Positions 7,483-15,776 of a DNA stretch of 64,000 bases are shown piece by piece. The notes beneath the pieces are model-generated. The model had not been told where the DNA came from. It did no database searches and worked only from the letters and a program-made list of their open reading frames with translations. The position numbers and the translations under genes are program-made. The stretch's first letter is position 1; each line of letters opens with the position of its first letter. Source of the stretch: Lachnospiraceae bacterium (GTDB taxonomy: Bacteria; Bacillota; Clostridia; Lachnospirales; Lachnospiraceae); assembly GCA_017468395.1 (NCBI GenBank), contig JAFUIR010000004.1, forward strand, positions 186,001 to 250,000, read 5' to 3'.

Positions 7483-9339
7483 TTACTCAAACAACATATA
7501 ATACTGTATCTGCCTATAGAAGTTCAAATCTTCCTCCACTTCCTCCGGTTCGTAAACTTCTCCCCCTGCATCCTGTACCTGAACGGAAGTAACAATAGGA
7601 TACTCCTTCCTAACCCTATCCAGTTCCTGCCAGTAAGGAGGCAATTCCAGCCCGCAAAGTTCAAACACTTCGCCCGCAAGGAAATTTACACTCATTTCTT
7701 CTTCTGTTTCTTCGGCAATATCAAAGTTAGACCAGATCATATAAGGCACTTCATAATACTGACTTTGTTCTTCCTCTGTCAAAGTATTTGTATTTTTCCC
7801 GTTTAACTTCAAAACCGGGCGGCTGACAGAAACCGTGGGCTGGTGGTCTCCGAAAAACACAATCATGGTCTCTTCTTTCACTTTGGAAAAATAAGTAATC
7901 AGTTTTTCCAGTGCCCCGTCACTAATTTTTATTAAGGACAAATAATTCTGCAGCGCCTCGGATGATGCTCCTTCCACTTCCACATCTGCTTTAAAATTGT
8001 TAAAACTTCCGGTGTAACCGCTGTGATTTTGCATGGTTACATTAAACACAAACAAGGGACTTTCGTCTTTTTCTTCAAATAAGTCTATGATTTTTTCATA
8101 GCAGGCTTCATCCGAATAATAATTCCTATATTTTTTACTTCCCTGAAAGGAATTAATTGCTATAAACTCATCAAAGCCCAGTCTGGGATACACTTCGTCA
8201 CGCTCCCAGCCGCTGGCATAATAGGGGTGCATGGCAATGGTTTCATATCCCAACTCTTTTAAATAAGAGGCCATGGAAGGTACTTCCCCGTTGACATACT
8301 GCTGATAGGCAACGCTTCCCTGTGGCAAAAATGCCATGCTGCTACCCGTCAAAAACTCAAACTCCGTGTTTGCCGTATTTCCGCCCATTACGGATACGTG
8401 CAGGGTTCCCGTGCGGGTGTTTTCCTCGCCATCTTGCAGACTCCGAAAGAAAGGCATGTAATCTACATTGGTCTCAAAATCCCCCAAAACTGCAAGATCC
8501 GAAAAAGCCTCATTCATAACCACAATAATATTGGGCAGTTGCTCCGCCCCTGTCATCCCAACAGTTTCATTATCGGCTGCATCTCCGGCCACATCCGCAT
8601 TTGGGGTTGTATCCTTGCTTAAATACCTGGCCACTTCCTCCGGTTCATACCCCTGAGGCTTATCCACCTCCAAATATTTCAGTTCCATCAAAAAGGCCAC
8701 CACATTTCCGTCGCGCTTACACATAACCGTGGGAGTAAACAGTTTGTCATACATGCCCCAACTACGCACAAAACTGTCACTTTGCACCACATTTGTGTAC
8801 AAACTGAGCAAAAGAAGCGCGGCCGCACATAATACCGCCCTTATTTTTCCTTTTCGCAGACCTATTTTCGTCTTGCAAAAAAATTCCAGAACCAGTAAAA
8901 TCCCAAAACCAACCAGCACATAAACTGCCTGCTGTTCCAAAGAATAGTCAAAATTGTCTGCTACCGTTGCGGCTGTGCCGATGGAATAAATATCCCACGG
9001 CATAATAGGGGCAGAGCGAAATTCCAGCACATAATAGTTTGCAAGACCTACCACCATGAAAAATACAGTTTCCACCATCAGCGCCACATTCAGCCTCCGA
9101 AACAGACCAAACAAAAATATGGCTATCAACCAGTAAAAAATCATATTCAGAAACTGCGTCTTTCCCGCCATTTCCACAAAGGCGTTGTGGGTATATCCAT
9201 CAAACAGATAAAAGGTTGCCACCGGAAAAATAAATAAGGCAAACACACCATAAATCTGCCATGGCGTGCATTGCCTTACTTTATCAATTATATTTTTTAC
9301 TGTTTTTTTTAAATTCAGCCGTCCCGTTTCAGATTCCAT
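7483..9339 (-). CDS. LtaS-like membrane sulfatase-fold phosphoglycerol transferase
   Basis: 618 residues: a cytoplasmic stretch, about five membrane helices (residues 30-190), then a large extracellular alkaline-phosphatase/sulfatase domain. Metal and catalytic signatures of the lipoteichoic acid synthase family are visible: 'NIIVVMNEAF', 'GGNTANTEFEFLTG' (candidate Thr nucleophile), 'HPYYASGWERDEVYPRLGF', 'VTMQNHSGY' and 'FFGDHQP'. Expected activity: moving glycerol-phosphate from phosphatidylglycerol to a polymer or glycan acceptor on the outer face. The start at 9339 has GAGGTATAAGGAA upstream; a longer in-frame extension overlaps the ABC permease and is unlikely to be translated. It may use its own promoter at 9371-9399. 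Polymerase versus primase or modifying transferase cannot be decided. Confidence 0.85.
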   Translation of the reverse strand: MESETGRLNLKKTVKNIIDKVRQCTPWQIYGVFALFIFPVATFYLFDGYTHNAFVEMAGKTQFLNMIFYWLIAIFLFGLFRRLNVALMVETVFFMVVGLANYYVLEFRSAPIMPWDIYSIGTAATVADNFDYSLEQQAVYVLVGFGILLVLEFFCKTKIGLRKGKIRAVLCAAALLLLSLYTNVVQSDSFVRSWGMYDKLFTPTVMCKRDGNVVAFLMELKYLEVDKPQGYEPEEVARYLSKDTTPNADVAGDAADNETVGMTGAEQLPNIIVVMNEAFSDLAVLGDFETNVDYMPFFRSLQDGEENTRTGTLHVSVMGGNTANTEFEFLTGSSMAFLPQGSVAYQQYVNGEVPSMASYLKELGYETIAMHPYYASGWERDEVYPRLGFDEFIAINSFQGSKKYRNYYSDEACYEKIIDLFEEKDESPLFVFNVTMQNHSGYTGSFNNFKADVEVEGASSEALQNYLSLIKISDGALEKLITYFSKVKEETMIVFFGDHQPTVSVSRPVLKLNGKNTNTLTEEEQSQYYEVPYMIWSNFDIAEETEEEMSVNFLAGEVFELCGLELPPYWQELDRVRKEYPIVTSVQVQDAGGEVYEPEEVEEDLNFYRQIQYYMLFE

Positions 9340-9370
9340 TTCCTTATACCTCAAAATAAATTCGTTTTTT

Positions 9371-9399
9371 ATTCTAGTACAATCACCCGGAAATGACAA
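9371..9399 (-). promoter_or_regulatory. Putative promoter of the LtaS-like gene
   Basis: Minus-strand TTGTCA, 17-bp spacer, TAGAAT in the 79-bp gap after the ABC permease gene and 32 bp before the LtaS-like start. Confidence 0.55.
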
Positions 9400-9418
9400 C
9401 CTGTAATTTCTTAGGATT

Positions 9419-10681
9419 TTATGAATCTTTGGACTTTCTGATATCTTGTAACGCTGTAGTAATTTTAATGGGATTTCCGTAGCGCAGCGTTCCCATACGG
9501 TACAATTTTGCCCCAATAAATCCGGCGCCCAAAATAGACACCACCAAAATCAGCATGGACACTACGATTTCCCAAGGTGCCACCGTTCCCATGGCAATAC
9601 GGGCAAACATGGTACTGTAAGAACTGATGGGCAGGAAAGACAACACTTTAATAACCGCACCTTCCACATTTTGCAGTTGCACAAGGGAAAAGAAATATAC
9701 CACCATAGTAATAATCATCAGTCCGCTGGAACTTTTGCTCACATCCTCGGTCTTGCTCACAAGAGCTCCCATTGCTCCGTACAGAAAGGCGTAGAAAAGA
9801 TAGCCGCCCAGTCCAAAGAAGGCAAAAGTAATAAGCACACCTGCCGGAATATGCAAAAGCATATCCAGCATTCCTCCCCATTGCTCCCGGTTCACTTCAT
9901 AGGCAATCAGAATGCCGCCCAAAATTACACCGGTCTGGACAAGTCCGCCAATAGCTCCTGCAATTACCTTTCCAAACAAAAGGCTGTTGGGGGAAGTGGA
10001 TGTCACAAGCACCTCAATGGCACGGTTACTCTTTTCACTGGTCACGGAAGTTGCTATCATCTGCCCGTAAAGGGAAATCAGCATAAATACAATAATTACA
10101 AGAACATAACAATACCAGTAGTTACTGCCCGTATCTTTATTCAGTACCTGTTCATTTACCGTCACAGGTACATCATACATAGCCGTAATCTCCTGAAAAT
10201 CCAAACCATTTTCTGCGCAGTAATCCATACGGTAAAATAACTTCATGGCCTGTTCAAAAAGTCGGCTGTTTGTATCGGACATAGATTTGTTATACACAAA
10301 GTAATCGTACTGCGTGGGACTTTTTACCACAAATCCCGCCTCTGCGGTCTGTTCTTCCACCGCTTTTTGCACTTCCTGAGTGCTTTTGGCCTCTACCCAC
10401 AGAGTATCTTCAAAAAACTGTTCCAAAACCGCCACATCCACAATGCCGGCTTCGTCCAGATAAATCATCTGTTGCAGTTCCTGCGGCTCCTTCGATTCTT
10501 CTACCGTTTCGCTGCCTTCGCCCTTTCCTCCTACTCCCGTAAAATCGGACAAATCTATGAAACGAGGCAAGAACATCAAAGCCACACCGGCAATGGTCAA
10601 TATAAGTGTCAGGGACAAAAATCCTTTACTTTGCAGATATTCTTTTAATTCATATCTTAATACCGTGAAAAATTTTCTCAT
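9419..10681 (-). CDS. ABC transporter permease, NatB/ABC-2 type
   Basis: 420 residues with one N-terminal membrane helix (about 20-40), an extracytoplasmic domain of about 140 residues, then five or six helices from about residue 190: the topology of NatB-like ABC-2 permeases ('ATSVTSEKSNRAIEVLVTSTSPNSLLFGKVIAG'). Its start overlaps the stop of the ATPase gene by four bases (ATGA), so the pair is translationally coupled and almost certainly forms one exporter. The family includes Na+ and antibiotic or peptide exporters; the substrate is unknown. It is the last gene of the run starting with padR. Confidence 0.88.
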   Translation of the reverse strand: MRKFFTVLRYELKEYLQSKGFLSLTLILTIAGVALMFLPRFIDLSDFTGVGGKGEGSETVEESKEPQELQQMIYLDEAGIVDVAVLEQFFEDTLWVEAKSTQEVQKAVEEQTAEAGFVVKSPTQYDYFVYNKSMSDTNSRLFEQAMKLFYRMDYCAENGLDFQEITAMYDVPVTVNEQVLNKDTGSNYWYCYVLVIIVFMLISLYGQMIATSVTSEKSNRAIEVLVTSTSPNSLLFGKVIAGAIGGLVQTGVILGGILIAYEVNREQWGGMLDMLLHIPAGVLITFAFFGLGGYLFYAFLYGAMGALVSKTEDVSKSSSGLMIITMVVYFFSLVQLQNVEGAVIKVLSFLPISSYSTMFARIAMGTVAPWEIVVSMLILVVSILGAGFIGAKLYRMGTLRYGNPIKITTALQDIRKSKDS

Positions 10682-11595
10682 GCCTCTTCACCCACCTTTG
10701 CCACAAATATGTCATTTAAAGACGGCTCGTAAATTCCGAATTTCTCCACTTGGATTTCACTACCTGACAGTCTGCCCATGAGGTTTGACCGGTTTCCGGT
10801 TTCCGTCAATTCCAAAATCAAAAACTCTTTTTGCTTGCCCGCTACCAAAACCAAATCGGCATAGTCCTGTTCCATTTTCTTTTGAAGTTCCGAAAGAGAC
10901 ATATTTTCTGCGGAAAGAATCAGACGGTTTTTACCATACTCTTTTTTGATGCTTTTCAGTTCTCCCGCCAGCACCACTTCCCCTTGATTGATAATGGCGA
11001 TATTATCACAGAACTCTTCCACATAACTCATCTGATGACTGGAAAAAATAACCAGTTTTCCATTTGCGATTAATTCACTCACCACATCTTTCAGAATCTG
11101 TGAGTTTACCGGGTCCAGCCCGCTGAAAGGCTCATCCAAAATCACGATTTCCGGGTCACATACCAAAGTTGCCGCAAGCTGCACCTTCTGCTGATTACCT
11201 TTGGACAAAGTTTCCAGTTTACGGCTTTCGTACTCTTCCACTTCCAAACGTTTCAGCCATCGTTTGGCATTTTCCTTAGCCTGCTTCGCTTTCATCCCAC
11301 GAAGAACCGCCAGATAAATCATCTGGTCAATAACGGTTCTCTTGGGGTAAAGTCCTCTCTCTTCCGGCAGATAACCTATCTGATGTTTGGAAGGTTCAAA
11401 TTTTTTCCCATCCAGCAGAACTTCTCCACTGTTCGCACGGAATACGTCCATCAATATGCGGATGGTGGTGGTTTTACCGGCACCGTTTCTTCCCAAAAGC
11501 CCCAGTGCCTTTCCGCTTTCCACCTCAAAATTTATGCCGTGCAAAATTTCTGTTTCGCCAAAACTTTTCCGAATATTTTTTACTTCTAATTTCAT
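10678..11595 (-). CDS. ABC transporter ATP-binding protein, NatA-like
   Basis: 305 residues. Walker A 'GLLGRNGAGKTTT', signature 'LSKGNQQKVQLAATL', Walker B 'IVILDEPFSGLDP' and the H-loop 'FSSHQM' are all intact. The C-terminal extension of about 90 residues (from about 215) is typical of the NatA/CcmA-type family. It energises the adjacent permease. It follows the CPBP protease gene by 46 bp. Confidence 0.93.
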   Translation of the reverse strand: MKLEVKNIRKSFGETEILHGINFEVESGKALGLLGRNGAGKTTTIRILMDVFRANSGEVLLDGKKFEPSKHQIGYLPEERGLYPKRTVIDQMIYLAVLRGMKAKQAKENAKRWLKRLEVEEYESRKLETLSKGNQQKVQLAATLVCDPEIVILDEPFSGLDPVNSQILKDVVSELIANGKLVIFSSHQMSYVEEFCDNIAIINQGEVVLAGELKSIKKEYGKNRLILSAENMSLSELQKKMEQDYADLVLVAGKQKEFLILELTETGNRSNLMGRLSGSEIQVEKFGIYEPSLNDIFVAKVGEEA

Positions 11596-11641
11596 ACTCT
11601 CCTCATTTCTGCGCCTTAAAGGCTATCCCACAAAAGGCTTC

Positions 11642-12622
11642 TTATGCTGCCTGAACCTGCGGCTTTTTGCCTGCCCAGAAAATCAAAGCACCAATAAGTA
11701 ACATCGGAACAATTGTGAGAATCAAGCCGGATACCAAATTCATAGGAACCGGAGTAAGCACATAGCCAACCCATGTGGAAGTTGAGAAGTTCACTACACA
11801 GTGAAGAATCATTGCAGGAACAATACTGTCGTATCTTTCCACAAGCCATCCCAGAACCAAACCGATTACAAATGCGTAAATACCCTGCACCCAGTTCATA
11901 TGAATCAGACCAAACATAAGGGCCTGGAAGATGTTTGCAATCCAGAATTTACCAAAGCATTTTTTTGCAAATTTCTGAGCCAAACCACGGCAAACAAATT
12001 CTTCGCCGATAGGTGCCAGAATGATTGCTGAGAAAATTGCCAAAGGGTTGACGCCAAGACCGGCTATTTCTGCCATTTCCATATAGTTCTCTACCATCTT
12101 AGGTAAAACAACAGATTCGATACACACAGTTCCATTTGCAAAGAAGCAAAGTAAAACACCGCTAAGTACTGTAATAACCAGATTCTTCACATTCAGTTTT
12201 TTGAAAGAAGAAAGTACCTTGGGACGGGGTTTCTTGAAACTGAAATAGTACCAGATACCAAATACAATAGTTCCTACAATGTGATAAGCAAGCACACCCG
12301 CAGATGCATTTTCCAAATATACGTCCATCACAAACGCCATATAAGCATCCATATCCTGCATCAAATTAGGATTTACCGCCAGTTCCTCTACAAGTGCAAT
12401 TATCACAATCACAACCATTACCGCTATCACAACCAATAATTGCAGTGCTACGCATGCCACAATCGGTGACAATGCCAGGAAAAATTGTCCTATTTTCTTT
12501 GCTACAGATGCTTTCTCAGGTTGCTGCTCATTTGGCATCTGTCCGTACTGGGGTACTCCGCCGCCGGAAAATACCGGGGTTACATTTTGGTTCATTGTTT
12601 CATTCATTCTCTCTTCACTCAT
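11642..12622 (-). CDS. CPBP-family intramembrane glutamic protease (CAAX/Abi)
   Basis: 326 residues. A hydrophilic Gln/Asn/Pro-rich N-terminus of about 35 residues is followed by about eight membrane helices. Family motifs: 'EEFVCRGL' (E-E-x-x-x-R), 'FGLIHMNW' (F-x-x-x-H) and 'LHCVVN' (H-x-x-x-N). CPBP proteases cut prenylated proteins or peptides within the membrane and often sit beside peptide exporters or bacteriocin loci. The ATG at 12622 is chosen because GGAGG lies at the right distance; an ATG five codons earlier overlaps that site. Between DUF2812 and the ABC exporter, it is plausibly part of the padR operon. Confidence 0.88.
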   Translation of the reverse strand: MSEERMNETMNQNVTPVFSGGGVPQYGQMPNEQQPEKASVAKKIGQFFLALSPIVACVALQLLVVIAVMVVIVIIALVEELAVNPNLMQDMDAYMAFVMDVYLENASAGVLAYHIVGTIVFGIWYYFSFKKPRPKVLSSFKKLNVKNLVITVLSGVLLCFFANGTVCIESVVLPKMVENYMEMAEIAGLGVNPLAIFSAIILAPIGEEFVCRGLAQKFAKKCFGKFWIANIFQALMFGLIHMNWVQGIYAFVIGLVLGWLVERYDSIVPAMILHCVVNFSTSTWVGYVLTPVPMNLVSGLILTIVPMLLIGALIFWAGKKPQVQAA

Positions 12623-12681
12623 TTTTATTTCCTCCATCTTTTTTATGAGTCTTGTTTAAATACATAATTTATAGTTACTTC

Positions 12682-13785
12682 CTAAAAGGAAAGCAAACCT
12701 ACAAAAAATCCGATTACACCGCCAATCAATCCGCAAAGAATCAAAAACATTCCATATTCACCGATGATAGAGGTACTTCTCATGCTGTAATCATACTTGG
12801 CATCGTTTAACGCCTCCACTACGTCTGCATCGCCTCTGTAAATAATGGTTCTGTTTTCCAGTGCGCATACAAATTGCCAACCCTTTTCCTGGGCATCCTT
12901 TACGCTTTGAATTTGCCAGTCATTACTAAGTCCCTGCCAGTCCTTACTGTCATCAATCTTGCTGGCACCGGATTTTTTCAAGCGCTGGTTTGTCAGCCAT
13001 TTGGTGTCCATAGTGTATACCTGTTGCCCACCCTCACGCTTTTCAAAAAAGTACTTTGTAGGAGTTACGGATTTCAAAATCCAGCCCTTTTCCTCTTCTT
13101 TTTTAAGCAGTTTGCTAAGACCTCGGGTGGTAAGCACCAGTTTTCTGACAGTTTTATGTAAGGCAGTATCTACGCTCGCTTCCCATTCTGCCCTCGTCAT
13201 GGAAAGTTCCTTTTCTGTTTTCTCCCCCAGTTTCCAGGAAAAAAGCGCCGTTGCACAGCAGATAATCACATAAATCAAAGTAAACCAATCGTACCACACC
13301 AATTTGTCGGCCATCTCCCGAATCGCAAGGGATTCCAGTCTAATCAACACATCAATAATAGTGATAATCATTGCCCAAAAGGTCATTGCCTTTGCCTGTT
13401 TTTTCAGGAAACTGCCAAACTTCTGCGCTCTGTAACGTCTGGACTCTTCTTCATTGTAAAGTTCATTGATGCCTCCCTCTTCATATTCCTTGCAAAAATA
13501 GTAAGTCAGGGATTCATCATGAGTAACTTCTTGCCAACCCAGTTCCTGTGCCATCTCCATAAAGATTTCTTTGTGCTGGATTTCCTCCAGCGTAGGTTTC
13601 TTAGGAAGATTAAACCGGTCAATCTCGTACATCATCCGCTTGGGCTCATCTTTGCGGAATTTGTAAATAATGCCGATGGTTATATTTTCTAAAAACCAAC
13701 CTTTCATGGCCATCTCTTCCAGCCATCTGCACTCTTTTTGATAACTATAAAGCCATCTTACTTTTGTCATTTTATCCTTAGCCAT
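12682..13785 (-). CDS. DUF2812 membrane protein partnered with PadR
   Basis: 367 residues starting MAKDKMTKVRWLYSYQKECRWLEEMAMKGWFLEN, the DUF2812 signature, apparently with a second related half (about 195-300, 'RKLVLTTRGLSKLLKKEEEKGWILKSV'). Membrane helices lie near residues 135-150, 165-190 and the C-terminus. The chosen start has GGAGGGAC upstream and overlaps the padR stop by eight bases, showing translational coupling. DUF2812 proteins commonly follow PadR regulators in Firmicutes and are thought to work with them, but their biochemical role is unknown. Confidence 0.85.
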   Translation of the reverse strand: MAKDKMTKVRWLYSYQKECRWLEEMAMKGWFLENITIGIIYKFRKDEPKRMMYEIDRFNLPKKPTLEEIQHKEIFMEMAQELGWQEVTHDESLTYYFCKEYEEGGINELYNEEESRRYRAQKFGSFLKKQAKAMTFWAMIITIIDVLIRLESLAIREMADKLVWYDWFTLIYVIICCATALFSWKLGEKTEKELSMTRAEWEASVDTALHKTVRKLVLTTRGLSKLLKKEEEKGWILKSVTPTKYFFEKREGGQQVYTMDTKWLTNQRLKKSGASKIDDSKDWQGLSNDWQIQSVKDAQEKGWQFVCALENRTIIYRGDADVVEALNDAKYDYSMRSTSIIGEYGMFLILCGLIGGVIGFFVGLLSF

Positions 13786-14113
13786 TTTGTCCCTCCCTGC
13801 CCAGAGTTTCTCTTCCATCCTGCAACTGATTTTCAAGTCTCTGTGTCTCTATCTGCAAAAGTTCCATTCCGATTTCTGTTAATTGATATGCCTTCTTACC
13901 ATCTTCCGTAAGTTCAATCCTCACCACTCCATCGGCTGTAAGCCTTCCTACCATGGTATACAAAGTTCCTGTACCAAGTTGGATTCGTCCTTTGGTCAAC
14001 TCACTTACAAATTGCATGATAGCGTATCCGTGTCTTGGAACAATAACTGACAAAAGTGTATAATACGTTGTTTCCGTCATGGGAATGTATTTTTTCTGCA
14101 AAGCCTCATCCAT
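13778..14113 (-). CDS. PadR-family transcriptional repressor
   Basis: 111 residues, MDEALQKKYIPMTETTYYTLLSVIVPRHGYAIMQFVSELTKG, then the winged-helix motif 'GTGTLYTMVGRLTADGVVRI' characteristic of PadR proteins. The start at 14113 has GGGAGAAGG upstream; the in-frame ATG 21 bases earlier has none. PadR repressors usually autoregulate and sense small lipophilic or toxic compounds. Its promoter region holds a five-unit 15-bp repeat array (14168-14234) positioned as operator. It heads a compact run with DUF2812, CPBP and the ABC exporter. Confidence 0.93.
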   Translation of the reverse strand: MDEALQKKYIPMTETTYYTLLSVIVPRHGYAIMQFVSELTKGRIQLGTGTLYTMVGRLTADGVVRIELTEDGKKAYQLTEIGMELLQIETQRLENQLQDGRETLGREGQNG

Positions 14114-14167
14114 TTGCCCTTCTCCCTTCCGCATTTATTATTTACTTACCTAAATTTGTATTTCTCC

Positions 14168-14234
14168 TCGACATGTTCCCGCTCGATATATCTTTGTTCG
14201 ATATGTCGTGCCTCGACATGTCATCTGTAGACAG
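14168..14234. repeat. Five 15-bp operator repeats upstream of padR
   Basis: Units start at 14168, 14183, 14198, 14213 and 14228, exactly 15 bp apart. The first four read TCGAYATRTY at their core (TCGACATGTT, TCGATATATC, TCGATATGTC, TCGACATGTC); the fifth is degenerate (TAGACAG) and overlaps the -10. The inner six bases (ACATGT, ATATAT) are palindromic. They cover the region from the -10 to about +60 of the padR promoter, the expected place for repressor binding. Confidence 0.8.
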
Positions 14235-14261
14235 AATAGCACGCCGCATTATGTCTGTCAA
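14233..14261 (-). promoter_or_regulatory. padR operon promoter
   Basis: Minus-strand TTGACA, 17-bp spacer, TATTCT. The consensus -35 and good -10 lie immediately upstream of the 15-bp repeat array and about 120 bp before the padR start. Confidence 0.75.
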
Positions 14262-14272
14262 TATATTTTTTC

Positions 14273-14307
14273 AAAAAAAATTACAAGACACAAATCTTGT
14301 AATTTTT
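14273..14307 (-). terminator. Terminator after the DUF3592-like gene
   Basis: AAAAATTACAAGA / TCTTGTAATTTTT inverted repeat with a six-base loop and a T-run on the minus strand, 40 bp past the stop of the 14347-14721 gene. It insulates the padR promoter just downstream. Confidence 0.75.
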
Positions 14308-14346
14308 AACACATCGGTTCGTTAAAACGTTAATTATTCATTTCCT

Positions 14347-14721
14347 TTACCTTGCCCCCAAAGTCAACACCAAAAAAAACATTCCGATAAAAACAAAAAT
14401 CAGATATTTTACGCCGCTTGACTTCTTTATCACAAAAAACCGGGGTCTTTTTTCATCAATAAAAATGGTATATTCCTTTCCGAACTCAAAATTTTTTTGA
14501 ATGTACCTTTTCGTAAAACTTTGCATGGTCTGCACCTGAAAACTGTCTCCTCCAACTTCATAGCGGAAAATCGGCGCATGAAACGTAACACTTTTACTGC
14601 TATAACGGTTCGTTGTTATAAAGGTTCCTTTTATCGCCTTTTTGCAACGCCTCGTTTCTACAAAAGCCCATATGCCAAGACCTATGCAAAATAAACTAAA
14701 AGCAACACAAAATACGATCAT
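14347..14721 (-). CDS. Small membrane protein, DUF3592-like
   Basis: 124 residues. A membrane helix at about 2-20 precedes a beta-rich segment 'KGTFITTNRYSSKSVTFHAPIFRYEVGGDSFQVQT', followed by 'FGKEYTIFIDEKRPRFFVI' and a second helix at about 103-121. This layout (helix, strand-rich loop with a 'P-x-F-x-Y' stretch, helix) resembles DUF3592 proteins; the function is unknown. It starts 3 bp after the NlpC/P60 lipoprotein stop, so the two are coupled and the pair probably acts at the envelope. Confidence 0.65.
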   Translation of the reverse strand: MIVFCVAFSLFCIGLGIWAFVETRRCKKAIKGTFITTNRYSSKSVTFHAPIFRYEVGGDSFQVQTMQSFTKRYIQKNFEFGKEYTIFIDEKRPRFFVIKKSSGVKYLIFVFIGMFFLVLTLGAR

Positions 14722-14724
14722 TTC

Positions 14725-15648
14725 CTACTCCTCAAACAGCAACTTCAATACTTCCTTTGCAGACATTTCCTGTAAAACTTTCGCATCCGAAAGTGTCTCC
14801 TCATTCCAGCGCATCACACTGACATCTGTTACATATTTCAGCCCCACTTCCCTGTCAGGATATTTCTCCTGCCAGTTTGGGTAATATTTTTCCATGTAAT
14901 TCTTTGCCAATTCCACAGCCTGACTTTTACCGCCCTCTGCCGGAGCCGTTCCGCAAACAGACACGCCCGGCGGACTGGCGTGCACCAAAACCACGCTGCC
15001 GTCCTCACACATTCCAAGACAAATCCAGACATGCCCTTTCATACTGACAATATCGCCTGCCAAAAACTCTGTAGGCGCCTCAAGCAGTTGTCCCCAGCCA
15101 AGTTCACTGTACTTTGCAGCGGTTTCCGTGGACTTAAAAACATAGCCCTCTTTTCCGCTCTCCTTTTCAAACAGATTATAAACCACCCAGCCCACATAAC
15201 CGGAGCAATCTAAACCCTTCAAAATCTCGTATCTGTGCTCTTTATAATTATAATTTTCATCCTGAAGCGCCGCAAACTCTGCCCACTTTGGGCAAACGCC
15301 CAAGGTCACGGCTCCGGGACCTGCGCCGGTGTCTTCCTCGTTCCAGCCGCCGCCCCAAATATACATAGTATCCCCTACAGGTAAAAGGGCAATCTTTAAC
15401 AACCGTTCCAGGGTTGCAGGCTCTTCTGTGGGCTCTTCTGTGGGTTCTGCTGTAGTTTCCTCCTGCCTGCTGTTTAAGGCATCACTTCCCACCGCAGTTT
15501 TCCCGTCAGCGGCTTCCTCCGTTTCATATAAAATTGTACTCTCTATTTCTGTCACTGTAGAATTCGTTTCCATACTTTCCTCTTTTCCACATGCTGTCAT
15601 TAATACCATTCCTACGAGCCAGAAAATAAAAATATGTCTCTTTTTCAT
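14725..15648 (-). CDS. NlpC/P60-like cell-wall hydrolase lipoprotein
   Basis: 307 residues. The signal peptide ends in the lipobox-like 'LMTAC' (Cys about residue 20), followed by an acidic Thr/Glu-rich linker with a 'TEEP' repeat. The catalytic region shows 'GLDCSGYVGWVVYN' (nucleophile Cys in D-C-S-G), 'GDIVSMKGHVWICLG' (His) and 'VVLVHASPPG'. This fits a peptidoglycan gamma-D-glutamyl-diamino acid endopeptidase or amidase anchored to the outer face of the membrane. The chosen ATG has AAAGGAC upstream and begins MKKRHIFIFWLVG. The N-terminal part of the catalytic domain is longer than in typical NlpC/P60 proteins. Confidence 0.82.
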   Translation of the reverse strand: MKKRHIFIFWLVGMVLMTACGKEESMETNSTVTEIESTILYETEEAADGKTAVGSDALNSRQEETTAEPTEEPTEEPATLERLLKIALLPVGDTMYIWGGGWNEEDTGAGPGAVTLGVCPKWAEFAALQDENYNYKEHRYEILKGLDCSGYVGWVVYNLFEKESGKEGYVFKSTETAAKYSELGWGQLLEAPTEFLAGDIVSMKGHVWICLGMCEDGSVVLVHASPPGVSVCGTAPAEGGKSQAVELAKNYMEKYYPNWQEKYPDREVGLKYVTDVSVMRWNEETLSDAKVLQEMSAKEVLKLLFEE

Positions 15649-15689
15649 TGCTTGTCCTTTGTCCGAAAATTTGTGTTGTTCTGCTATTA

Positions 15690-15717
15690 AGTATAACGCA
15701 CTGCCCCCATATTGCAA
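15690..15717 (-). promoter_or_regulatory. Promoter of the NlpC/P60 lipoprotein gene
   Basis: Minus-strand TTGCAA, 16-bp spacer, TATACT, 42 bp before the start codon. It is back to back with the flavoprotein promoter at 15721. Confidence 0.5.
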
Positions 15718-15720
15718 GCC

Positions 15721-15749
15721 TTGAAAAATATGCTCTTTTATGCTACTAT
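15721..15749 (+). promoter_or_regulatory. Promoter of the flavoprotein gene
   Basis: TTGAAA, 17-bp spacer, TACTAT with a TGC extension before the -10, 28 bp upstream of the ATG at 15777, which has the strong site AGGAGG. Confidence 0.65.
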
Positions 15750-15776
15750 GAACCCGGATGATATAGGAGGTTTTTT

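Noticed and set aside
14056..14325. Plus-strand 89-codon frame with five-residue repeats
   Set aside because: The repeats are simply the 15-bp operator array read as codons; no ribosome site, and it overlaps padR and its promoter.
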